DNA of 46,097 nucleotides, from contig NZ_JAUTDR010000013.1 of NCBI RefSeq assembly GCF_030649675.1, forward strand, positions 1 through 46,097, in the 5' to 3' direction. This document shows positions 27,289-35,530 of the stretch, piece after piece. Source of the stretch: Haliea sp. E1-2-M8 (GTDB taxonomy: Bacteria > Pseudomonadota > Gammaproteobacteria > Pseudomonadales > Halieaceae). The notes below the pieces were generated by a model. It worked only from the letters and a program-made list of their open reading frames with translations. It was not told the DNA's origin and searched no databases. Numbering within the stretch: position 1 is the stretch's first letter; each line of letters begins with the position of its first letter. Position numbers and translations under genes: made by a program.

Positions 27289-28065
27289 TCAGGGCGTGGT
27301 CTGCAGGTTCCTCACTGAGGTCTGCAGTTCACTGACGGTGCGATTGATCTGGGCGCGGAAGGAATTGATGGAGTTTACCCACTCCTCGTTGTCCGCAACC
27401 CGCTTGTTCAATTTGGTCAGCTCGACGTTGAAGCGGTTGAGGCTGTCCGCCACCCGCTCCACTTCGGTCTGGTTGGCCCGGGCGCTGGCCATCAGCCGCT
27501 CCAGGTCCCCGGCAACGCTTTTCAGCCGGGCGATATCGCTGGCCGCGCTCTTGAGCTGGGACTGGTTGGCGGCGATGGTCTTTTCTGCAGCGGCCACTTT
27601 CCGCACCTGGCTGGTGCTGGTTTTCTCCAGCTCCTCGATGGAAGCCTTGTTGCGCCGCCAGGCGGAGGCCCACAGCTTGTCCACTTCCGAATAGAGCTCC
27701 TTGATCTTGACCGCCATGGCCTGGGTATTCTGGCTCAGGCCCTCGTCGGTATCCGACAGTCGGGCTTCGAGATCACCGATCCGGTTGGCGTAGCGCTCCA
27801 TCTGGACATTGGCCTGTTCCAGCTGTTCCTGCAACTGAAAAGCCCAGTAACAGGCGCCGCCGGCCGTCACCAGTGCCACGGCGATAAACAGGCGCGCCAG
27901 CCAACCCGCGCCGCCACCACCGCCATTGCCGGACCCCGCGGGCGGGCGCTGGCCGCCGCGGGGCTTGTCCGGCTTGCTGCCGCGGGATTTGGGGGTGTCA
28001 TAGTGCTGCCCGGTTTCCCGGGACGGCACGATGGGGGGCATGTGGTCGAGATCGTCCTGAGCCAT
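27289..28065 (-). CDS. Uncharacterised single-pass membrane protein with long coiled coil
   Basis: I do not recognise a named family. The 258-residue protein starts with a polar, Gly/Pro/Lys-rich cytoplasmic-type stretch (1-53, with a Gly run at 47-53). One transmembrane helix follows at about 56-78 (LARLFIAVALVTAGGACYWAF), and then an almost continuous amphipathic helix of about 165 residues with heptad repeats (QLEQANVQMERYANRIGDL, RLKSVAGDLERLM, VERVADSLNRFNVEL). By the positive-inside rule the coiled coil should be periplasmic. It is the likely first gene of an operon with fumA. Shape alone recalls envelope or division scaffolds, but no function should be assigned. Confidence 0.8.
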   Translation of the reverse strand: MAQDDLDHMPPIVPSRETGQHYDTPKSRGSKPDKPRGGQRPPAGSGNGGGGGAGWLARLFIAVALVTAGGACYWAFQLQEQLEQANVQMERYANRIGDLEARLSDTDEGLSQNTQAMAVKIKELYSEVDKLWASAWRRNKASIEELEKTSTSQVRKVAAAEKTIAANQSQLKSAASDIARLKSVAGDLERLMASARANQTEVERVADSLNRFNVELTKLNKRVADNEEWVNSINSFRAQINRTVSELQTSVRNLQTTP

Positions 28066-28097
28066 GGTCAGCCGCTGGGGAGAAAAATGGAGCAGGC

Positions 28098-28103
28098 ATT
28101 ATA
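28098..28103 (-). promoter_or_regulatory. -10 element upstream of the coiled-coil gene / fumA operon
   Basis: A perfect TATAAT on the minus strand lies 33 bp before the ATG at 28065 and just inside the REP cluster. No matching TTGACA is seen at 16-18 bp. It is the only good promoter element in the 241-bp gap. Confidence 0.5.
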
Positions 28104-28139
28104 CATGCACGAGCGCGCCAGTGCAGTGCGCGCAAATCC

Positions 28140-28310
28140 GTAGGAGCGCGGTCCCCGCGCGATGGTTTCGCCCGCGGAGCGGGCTCCTACAAATACGCTT
28201 CCCTGTAGGAGCGCACTCCGTGCGCGATCGCCCGCGGAGCGGGCTCCTACAAATACGCTTCCCTGTAGGAGCGCACTCTGTGCGCGATCGCCCGCGGAGC
28301 GGGCTCCTAC
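28140..28310. repeat. Six REP-type hairpins as three inverted pairs (BIME-like cluster)
   Basis: Each element is 23 bases: GTAGGA, a 6-base stem arm, a 3-base loop, the complementary arm and GA. Plus-strand copies lie at 28140-28162, 28205-28227 and 28265-28287; minus-strand partners at 28168-28190, 28228-28250 and 28288-28310. Plus-strand stems are GCGCGG/CCGCGC in the first and GCGCAC/GTGCGC in the other two, so the arms change together; the minus-strand stem is always GCCCGC/GCGGGC. A 14-base linker, AAATACGCTTCCCT, follows the first and second pairs. The GTAG foot and paired layout are those of REP sequences mobilised by RAYT (TnpA-REP) proteins. The last element supplies the TAG stop of the neighbouring gene. 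Confidence 0.9.
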
Positions 28311-28939
28311 AAAAAGGCCAGCAGGGCCCAGACTACACCGGTGAGCAGGATGCTCATGTGGATAACGCCGACCACCTTGGCCATAGGGCCCAGTTTGCCG
28401 AACAGGCCATTGGCTTCCAGCGCCAGGATCAACACCGCACAGGCGATCAGTCCGGTAGTGCTCGCTTCGATAGGCAGGTGCTTGGAACCCAGCATGCCAA
28501 ACAGCATCGGCCCGGAGAGCAGGGTGTTGGTGCGCGAGGCCAGGCCCGCCTTCGCGGCCGCCGCCGGCCCGTCGCCCTCAGCCAGCCCGAGCACGATCTT
28601 CTGCTTCGGCCAGATGACCAGCCAGACGTTGAGGAACATCAGGATGCCGGCCAGGGAACCGACCCAGATCACCGCGCTGCCGCCAAAGTTGTTGAAGGCG
28701 CCAACCGTCGGTGACATCAACAGCACCAGACCGGTGAGGAGAGTGAACATCGCACCCCAGCGGAACCACCACAGTGCCCGCGGTGCCAGCTTCTTCATCG
28801 CGTCGGCCTTGGCGCCGGCCTCGGCTTCCTTGAAGTACTCGGTCTGCACGAAGTTGAAGTAGTACAGCATCCCGATCCAGGTGATGCCGAACAGGACGTG
28901 GGCCCAGCGGAAGATGAATTCGATAATGTACATGGACAT
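28307..28939 (-). CDS. Urate-hydroxylase (PuuD) N-terminal-domain-like membrane protein
   Basis: A 210-residue polytopic protein with about five hydrophobic helices. The opening EFIFRWAHVLFGITWIGMLYYFNFVQ resembles the membrane domain of PuuD-type urate hydroxylases, here without the cytochrome c domain. Similar stand-alone proteins are often mis-annotated as antitermination protein NusG. Histidines in the helices (RWAHVLFG, VIHMSILLTGVVW) could bind haem. Function is unknown. The ATG at 28939 has AAGGAGA seven bases upstream and is preferred to the earlier in-frame start at 29008. TACAAT at 28974-28979 is a possible -10. Its stop codon TAG (28309-28307) lies inside the REP cluster. Confidence 0.78.
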   Translation of the reverse strand: MSMYIIEFIFRWAHVLFGITWIGMLYYFNFVQTEYFKEAEAGAKADAMKKLAPRALWWFRWGAMFTLLTGLVLLMSPTVGAFNNFGGSAVIWVGSLAGILMFLNVWLVIWPKQKIVLGLAEGDGPAAAAKAGLASRTNTLLSGPMLFGMLGSKHLPIEASTTGLIACAVLILALEANGLFGKLGPMAKVVGVIHMSILLTGVVWALLAFL

Positions 28940-28992
28940 GTGAATCTCCTTGTTGTCGTTATTTCCACAACGGATTGTACACCTTACAGGCG

Positions 28993-29020
28993 AAAAAAAA
29001 CCCCGCACAAGGCGGGGTTT
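28993..29020 (-). terminator. Rho-independent terminator of groESL
   Basis: On the minus strand AACCCCGC, a short CTTGT loop and GCGGGGTT form a strong GC-rich stem followed directly by eight T residues (28993-29000). It stands 24 bp after the groEL stop codon and before the next gene's promoter. Confidence 0.92.
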
Positions 29021-29043
29021 CAGGGGTCTGAATGGAACTCGGC

Positions 29044-30714
<1,671 letters not shown>

Positions 30715-30743
30715 TCAATAGGTTACGAGGTTACTGGAGCGTC

Positions 30744-31034
30744 CTACTCGACGATGGCAAAGATCTCGCTCTCACCCATGATGATCAGCTTCTCGCCATC
30801 GATCTCAATGGTGTTGCTGCCGGCGTACTGGCCGAAAACAATGCGGTCGCCGACTTTGACAGCCAGGGGGCGCACTTCGCCATTTTCCAGAACCTTGCCT
30901 TCGCCTACGGCAATCACCTCACCCTGATTCGGTTTTTCCTTGGCGGAACCTGGCAGAAGGATGCCACCAGCTGTGGTTTCTTCTTCTTCCTTGCGACGAA
31001 CGACCACGCGGTCGTACAGCGGACGGATTTTCAT
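30744..31034 (-). CDS. groES: Co-chaperonin GroES (Hsp10)
   Basis: The 96-residue lid subunit of the GroEL folding chamber. It has the beginning [14 protein letters not shown], a mobile loop [19 protein letters not shown] with the Ile-Leu-Leu contact to GroEL, and the core [27 protein letters not shown] lies 10 bases before the ATG. It is the first gene of the groESL operon, downstream of a heat-shock type promoter and a CIRCE-like palindrome. Confidence 0.98.
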   Translation of the reverse strand: MKIRPLYDRVVVRRKEEEETTAGGILLPGSAKEKPNQGEVIAVGEGKVLENGEVRPLAVKVGDRIVFGQYAGSNTIEIDGEKLIIMGESEIFAIVE

Positions 31035-31104
31035 TGATTAAATTCTCCTGGTTACAGTGTTATACAGGCCCGCACGGGGCAGACCCCTTGGGGGCTTGCT
31101 CGGG

Positions 31105-31134
31105 ATATTGGGGCAGCGAAATGGATTTCAAGGG
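31105..31134 (-). promoter_or_regulatory. Sigma-32 (RpoH) heat-shock promoter of groESL
   Basis: On the minus strand CCCTTGAA (31127-31134), 13 bases, then CCCCAATAT (31105-31113) matches the RpoH consensus CCCTTGAA-N13 to 15-CCCCATnT and closely resembles the E. coli groE promoter. The start of transcription would be near 31097, about 60 bases before groES. Confidence 0.85.
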
Positions 31135-31139
31135 GCTTT

Positions 31140-31166
31140 TTGGCACTCTAGGCAAAAGAGTGCCAA
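31140..31166. promoter_or_regulatory. CIRCE-like HrcA operator palindrome
   Basis: TTGGCACTC (31140-31148), exactly nine bases, then GAGTGCCAA (31158-31166) matches 16 of 18 positions of CIRCE, TTAGCACTC-N9-GAGTGCTAA. The two differences are paired, so the palindrome is intact, and it extends to 13 bp per arm (31137-31149 and 31157-31169). T runs precede and A runs follow on both strands, so it is not an intrinsic terminator of fxsA. It lies 5 bp upstream of the sigma-32 -35 element, an unusual place for CIRCE. Confidence 0.6.
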
Positions 31167-31173
31167 AAAAACG

Positions 31174-31587
31174 TCAATCGTCCAGTCGGCGGTATTCGCC
31201 TTCCAGAGTGGTGGGGTCGGAGGGGTCGCGCTCTGGCCGGTAGGGCTCCGGCTGCGGGCCGCCAAACCAGCGTTGCAACTTGCGCCGCAGGGGGCCGATC
31301 AGCACCACCAGCGCGGCGACATCCGAAATGATTCCCGGCACCATCAGCAGCAGCCCCGCCAGGCCCACGACCATATCGTCCAGCAGCAGTTGCGGGCCCA
31401 GCACCGCGCCCTCCTGGGCCTCGCGCAGGCGCTGGAACATGCCCTGGCCCTGCCGCCGAAGCAGCCACAGGCCCAGCATCAGGGTGACCAGGACGTACCC
31501 CAGGGCGGTGAGCGCGCTGGTCTCAACCCCCAGCTGGATCAGGGTGAACAGTTCCAGCCAGGGCAGCAGGATGATGATGTAGCGCAT
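31174..31587 (-). CDS. fxsA: FxsA family cytoplasmic-membrane protein
   Basis: A small membrane protein named for suppression of F exclusion of phage T7. Hydrophobic segments occur at the N-terminus (MRYIIILLPWLELFTLIQLG) and middle (LLLDDMVVGLAGLLLMVPGIISDVAALVVLI), the latter carrying the family motif DD..V..AG.LL..PG..SD. The tail is charged and cytoplasmic (EPYRPERDPSD). At 137 residues it is of normal length. GGAGG precedes the ATG at 31587. Its place just upstream of groES is the same as in E. coli. Confidence 0.92.
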   Translation of the reverse strand: MRYIIILLPWLELFTLIQLGVETSALTALGYVLVTLMLGLWLLRRQGQGMFQRLREAQEGAVLGPQLLLDDMVVGLAGLLLMVPGIISDVAALVVLIGPLRRKLQRWFGGPQPEPYRPERDPSDPTTLEGEYRRLDD

Positions 31588-31697
31588 AGTGAGCCTCCAG
31601 CTGACAGTATGCGGGCGCGGTAGCGGAATACAAGCGAGGCAAACAAATCAGGCGGGGTCGTCGGCACCGCCTCCCGCTGCTGGAAACGGTGCCCGCG

Positions 31698-31731
31698 GGT
31701 ACCGGCAGAGATCAGGTACCGACAGAGATCT
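31698..31731. repeat. 17-bp tandem direct repeat upstream of the alkyltransferase-like gene
   Basis: GGTACCGGCAGAGATCA (31698-31714) is followed directly by GGTACCGACAGAGATCT (31715-31731), with two mismatches. It lies in the 170-bp gap between the divergent fxsA and atl genes. It could be a double binding site or a simple duplication. Confidence 0.6.
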
Positions 31732-31757
31732 TGCCCTCGGCAGCGAAAACTCCCACC

Positions 31758-32147
31758 ATGGCGCTCACCCACTACAGGAAACGCGGACACCCCGTGGACC
31801 GGCCTGAACCCGATAACAACCAGCGCATCTGGCAGGTGGTCGCCCTGATCCCGGTGGGGCGGGTTGCTACCTACGGTGATGTGGCGCGGCAGGCGGGTCT
31901 GGGCCGGGCGGCGCGGAGGGTGGGAATGGCCCTGCGGCAATTGCCCGCGAGCAGCCGCATACCCTGGCATCGAGTAGTCAACAGTGCGGGAAGACTTTCC
32001 CTGCCCGCCGGTTCAGCGTCCGCAGAGCTGCAGAGGCAGCGGCTCCTGCGGGAGGGAGTCGCCCTGTCCGCCAGCGGTCGGATAGACCTGCGCAACTGCC
32101 GCTGGCAGCCGGGAAGCGAACCTGGGAGAGCAGTGTCTTGCGAGTGA
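31758..32147 (+). CDS. Alkyltransferase-like protein (Atl/YbaZ type)
   Basis: Related to O6-alkylguanine DNA alkyltransferases but without the acceptor Cys: the usual PCHRV motif reads PWHRV here (in IPWHRVVNSAGRLSLP), the defining change of Atl proteins. Such proteins bind O6-alkylguanine and hand it to nucleotide excision repair. The winged-helix segment GRVATYGDVARQAGL and the arginine-finger helix RRVGMALRQLP are present. The start is uncertain. ATG at 31758 gives 129 residues; GTG at 31794 would give 117 and starts nearer the conserved core. Its TGA stop overlaps the GTG of the acyltransferase gene. Confidence 0.88.
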   Translation: MALTHYRKRGHPVDRPEPDNNQRIWQVVALIPVGRVATYGDVARQAGLGRAARRVGMALRQLPASSRIPWHRVVNSAGRLSLPAGSASAELQRQRLLREGVALSASGRIDLRNCRWQPGSEPGRAVSCE

Positions 32148-33328
32148 GCACGACTCCCGCCACCGGGCGCACCAATGTGGCTCCCGCGGTGGACCTCGCC
32201 GAGGGAGTGCGCGACCGCAGCGGCTACCTGCGGCCACTGGAAAGCGTGCGCGGTATCGCCATATTGCTGGTATTCCTGTTCCACGCCTGGGGTATCAGCG
32301 GCCTGCAGCTGGCGGGTGCGCCTGCACCGGGCCTGAGCTTCATCGTCGCCGGCAATACTGGGGTCACCCTGTTCTTCGTGCTCAGCGGCTTTTTGCTGGC
32401 GCTGCCCTGGCTCAAGCACCTGCACCAGCGCGGCCGGCCCAGACCTTCGGTGGCCCAGTACCTGAAAGCGCGGGCGCTGCGCATCCTGCCCCTGTACTAC
32501 AGTGCGCTGCTGCTGACCTGGCTCGTTACCGGTAATAGCGCGACAATTGTCCAGGCGGCGACGTTCCAGTTCGTGGGTTTCGACGCCTTCCCCTACAGCG
32601 TGGTGTGGTGGACATTGGCAACCGAAATCCAGTTCTATCTGCTATTGCCACTGCTCATGTCACTCTGGCTAGGCGACCGCCGCTCACGCCTGCTCGGCGC
32701 GGCTCTGTTCCTGGGCTGGCTGTACGCCTACGTCACCCTGGTGCTCGAGGCGGATGCCGGTGCCGCCCAACAGTCGTTTTTGTACACAAAATCCATTTTC
32801 GCGCGTCTGCCTGCGTTCCTGCTCGGTATTGCGGCCGCGGCGATCTACCTGCGGGCCTGCCGCTGGCAGCCAGTGGTCAGGCAGCTCTCTGCCTGGCGCC
32901 ATGGTGGCCTGCTGCTGTGCCTGGCGATCCTGCTGCTGCTTGAACGGGTGCTGGCGCGCGTCGCGACGCTGGGCGACCAACAGGCCGAGCTCCACTGGCA
33001 CCTGCATCACACCTGGGAGGCAGCCCTGTGGGCACTGTTTATCCTCTGCCTGCTGCTGTGCCGGCTACCGGGCCTGGGGCTGCTGGTGAACCGCAGCCTC
33101 GCGCTCACCGGCAAATTGTCCTACTCCCTGTACCTGGTGCATGTGCCAGTCCTGTTTTACCTGCTATACCCGATACGGGAGCGTCTGGGAGCCGAGGTTT
33201 TCCCGAGTTCCTGGTGGCTGTACGGTGTTGTCACCGCGGCGCTGTTGCTGTCCCTCCTGCTGTCCTGGATAAGCTACACCATAATAGAGAAACCCTTTTT
33301 GCAGCTGAAGCGACGGATCCCGCTCTGA
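32144..33328 (+). CDS. Acyltransferase-3 family membrane protein (OafA/YrhL type)
   Basis: An integral-membrane O-acyltransferase likely to acetylate or otherwise acylate a surface polysaccharide or lipid-linked sugar. About ten transmembrane helices span 394 residues. The family start RPLESVRGIAILLVFLFHAWG carries the conserved catalytic-type His. GNTGVTLFFVLSGFLLALPW, YLKARALRILPLYY and the C-terminal YSLYLVHVPVLFYL also match the family. GTG at 32144 overlaps the atl stop as GTGA; a TTG at 32138 is an alternative. The sulfatase gene starts 25 bp downstream, suggesting one transcript. No fused SGNH domain is present. Confidence 0.88.
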   Translation: MSTTPATGRTNVAPAVDLAEGVRDRSGYLRPLESVRGIAILLVFLFHAWGISGLQLAGAPAPGLSFIVAGNTGVTLFFVLSGFLLALPWLKHLHQRGRPRPSVAQYLKARALRILPLYYSALLLTWLVTGNSATIVQAATFQFVGFDAFPYSVVWWTLATEIQFYLLLPLLMSLWLGDRRSRLLGAALFLGWLYAYVTLVLEADAGAAQQSFLYTKSIFARLPAFLLGIAAAAIYLRACRWQPVVRQLSAWRHGGLLLCLAILLLLERVLARVATLGDQQAELHWHLHHTWEAALWALFILCLLLCRLPGLGLLVNRSLALTGKLSYSLYLVHVPVLFYLLYPIRERLGAEVFPSSWWLYGVVTAALLLSLLLSWISYTIIEKPFLQLKRRIPL

Positions 33329-33353
33329 GCCCTGCAACTAACGAGTCCATCAC

Positions 33354-34766
33354 ATGCCGGCCACACCCAACATACTGCTACTGATGACCGATCAGCAGCG
33401 CTACGACTCCCCGGGCTACTATCGCGGCGACGGCACCTCGGATACGCCCCACCTGGACCAGCTCGCGGCCGGTGGGGTTATTTTTGACCACGCCTACAGC
33501 AGCGATACCGCCTGTATTCCCGCCCGTTCCTCGCTGATGACCGGGTTGCTGCCGCACCGGGTACCGACCGGCGGCTGGCGCCCCCGGGCGCAGACCAACA
33601 GTGGCCTGGCCTTGCGGGAGGGATTCTGGACCCTGGCCCACGCCCTGCGCGATGCGGGCTATCGAACGGGGCTGTTCGGGAAAATGCACTTTGCCCCTAT
33701 CCGCGCGCAACACGGCTTCGATGTCATGCATACCTGTGAGCACCTGCCCGCCGGGTACGACCCGCGGGAGCAGGATGATTACCGGCGCTGGATCCTTTCC
33801 ACCGGGCGCAAGGATCTGCGCTTCGTGCGACCGACGGTGCCAAAAGTGTTTCCCTACGAGGCTGAGGCACATCCCACCCGCTGGATCACCCGGCACGCGC
33901 TCGAGTTTCTGGAAGCCGGACAGGCCGGCGGCCGGCCTGAGGCAGCGCCGCCGTGGTTTGCAGTCGTCTCCTACACCGACCCGCACACGCCCTTTAGCCC
34001 GCCAGAGCCCTATGCATCGATGTTCCCACCCGGGGAGGAGACACTCCCGACCTCGACGATCGACAGCAACCGGGGCCTGCCCTGGCCTTTTTCCGAGATC
34101 ATGGAACCCCCTCAGGCGGGCGAGTTTTTTGCCCCGCAGCGAGTGGACCGGCACAGCGAGGATCATCTGCGCAAGGTTCTCGCCGCCATCCGTGCCGGCA
34201 TCAGGCACGTCGACGATACCATCGGTGAAATTCTGCAGCAGGTGGACCTTGCGAACACCCTGGTGATCTTTCTGTCGGACCACGGCGACTACGGTGGGCA
34301 TCGCGGGTTCCTCGGCAAAATCCCCTGGCTGCCCTTCGACGACCTGGCGCGCGTTCCGTTCTTCATGGCCGGGGCCGGTGTCGCCGGGGGGCGCCGCGTG
34401 AGCTCGCCCGTGCAAAGCTTTGACTATGTCGCCACGGTTCTGGAACGTGTGGGCCTGGTCAAGCCCTGCGCGGATATGGAATCGTCAAGCCTGGCCACGG
34501 TATTGGCGGGCGCCGCTGCGGAAGCTGATCGGGCCGTGTTTTGCGGCACCATGGAGGGCACCCCGATGCTGCGCCGGGGGCGCTACAAGCATATCTGGCA
34601 CTCGGTGGCGGACGTAAACATCCTCTACGATCTTGAGCAGGACCCCCACGAAACCCGCAACATCGCCGACGACTCCGCACACCGGGACCTGCTTGCGGCC
34701 AACATTGCGGTCATGCGCGAGGTACTGGCACGGCCGATTCCAGACCTCTGGCGGACTGGCGTCTGA
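33354..34766 (+). CDS. Sulfatase (alkaline-phosphatase superfamily) without signal peptide
   Basis: A type I sulfatase-like hydrolase, 470 residues. The formylglycine motif is CIPARSSLMTG with Cys54, fitting C-x-P-x-R. The metal-binding start is LLMTDQQRYD (Asp13, Gln14) and the later metal site is SDHGDYGGHRG. YTDPHTPFSPPEPY is the middle conserved segment. No signal peptide or lipobox is seen, so the enzyme is predicted to be cytoplasmic, while most polysaccharide sulfatases are exported; sulfate ester or phosphonate substrates are both possible. It follows the acyltransferase gene. Its last 56 bp overlap the end of the convergent FkbM methyltransferase gene. Confidence 0.9.
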   Translation: MPATPNILLLMTDQQRYDSPGYYRGDGTSDTPHLDQLAAGGVIFDHAYSSDTACIPARSSLMTGLLPHRVPTGGWRPRAQTNSGLALREGFWTLAHALRDAGYRTGLFGKMHFAPIRAQHGFDVMHTCEHLPAGYDPREQDDYRRWILSTGRKDLRFVRPTVPKVFPYEAEAHPTRWITRHALEFLEAGQAGGRPEAAPPWFAVVSYTDPHTPFSPPEPYASMFPPGEETLPTSTIDSNRGLPWPFSEIMEPPQAGEFFAPQRVDRHSEDHLRKVLAAIRAGIRHVDDTIGEILQQVDLANTLVIFLSDHGDYGGHRGFLGKIPWLPFDDLARVPFFMAGAGVAGGRRVSSPVQSFDYVATVLERVGLVKPCADMESSSLATVLAGAAAEADRAVFCGTMEGTPMLRRGRYKHIWHSVADVNILYDLEQDPHETRNIADDSAHRDLLAANIAVMREVLARPIPDLWRTGV

Positions 34767-35496
34767 CCCACTGCTCCCAGACAAAGGGGTAGTCCCACAC
34801 TTTGTCATGGGTTCTCGCCAGCTCGCGCTGGATGCGCCGACGCCGACTGTGGGCGCCGGAATGCCACTCGTGGAACTGGATGGTATACACCCGAATCTGG
34901 CCCAGGCGCCCCGCGCTCATCAGCCGCTCCAGCAGCGCATACTCGGCGCCCTCGATATTGAGTTTGATAATATCGATATCGGCGTGGCCGAGCTCGTCCA
35001 GCAGCCCGACAATATCGCGCACCTGTACGTCCACCCGCTCTTCGACCCCGCCCGTGCGCTGGGGTGCGCCGGTATCCACCTCGTACAACGTTGAACCCAT
35101 ACCGCGCTGGATCATGGATAGCCGCGCATCCTCACCGCCAAGGCCAAAGGGCAGACATCTGATATTCGGCACCGCCGCGAAGCGCTGGCGCAGAAACGCT
35201 ATGGAAGGTGGATCCGGCTCGAAGGCGTAAATGCGGGCCTGGTATTTCTCATACACCCGCGCCGCCCAGTCACCGTGGTAGGCGCCCACATCAAGGGCGA
35301 TGCCACCGTGCTCCAGCGGCGCCTCATACATGATGTCCGGGTTATCAATGCTGGCGGCGATGAAGCGATAGAAGGTCGGCCGGTAATAGTGCAGTTCCAG
35401 CGCGGCGCGCATGAAGCCCGACTGCCCCCGCTCCCGCCAGCGTCGGCAGCAGATGTAGGGCCACAGCAGCCTTTTCTTCAGACGGTACCAGTTCAA
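34711..35496 (-). CDS. FkbM family SAM-dependent methyltransferase
   Basis: Likely O-methylates a sugar or glycan end; FkbM-type enzymes are frequent in surface polysaccharide clusters. The SAM-binding motif is ALDVGAYHGDWAARVYE, followed by IYAFEPDP (acidic residue binding SAM ribose) and the FkbM core DIDIIKLNIEGAEYALLE. At 261 residues it is of usual size. It is the last gene of the leftward nine-gene glycan operon, 34 bp after the GT2 gene. Its C-terminal coding sequence overlaps the convergent sulfatase gene by 56 bp. Confidence 0.87.
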   Translation of the reverse strand: MNWYRLKKRLLWPYICCRRWRERGQSGFMRAALELHYYRPTFYRFIAASIDNPDIMYEAPLEHGGIALDVGAYHGDWAARVYEKYQARIYAFEPDPPSIAFLRQRFAAVPNIRCLPFGLGGEDARLSMIQRGMGSTLYEVDTGAPQRTGGVEERVDVQVRDIVGLLDELGHADIDIIKLNIEGAEYALLERLMSAGRLGQIRVYTIQFHEWHSGAHSRRRRIQRELARTHDKVWDYPFVWEQWVRRQSARGLESAVPVPRA

Positions 35497-35530
35497 CGCA
35501 GGGCTCCGCCGATCATTCCGCCACCGGCCA

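Noticed and set aside
25733-27694. 653-residue plus-strand frame antisense to fumarase
   Set aside because: The fumarase carries all cluster cysteines; the antisense product is low-complexity His/Gly-rich and shows no family motif.
28140-28310. CRISPR array
   Set aside because: Only three units, the units are themselves inverted hairpin pairs, and the linkers are identical rather than unique spacers.
28162-28344. Repeat-protein gene on the plus strand (60 residues with a repeated motif)
   Set aside because: The repetition is just the REP elements read in frame; there is no ribosome-binding site and no reason for coding.
31137-31169. Intrinsic terminator of fxsA
   Set aside because: The stem is preceded by T and followed by A residues on both strands, so no U tract would follow the hairpin; an operator fits better.
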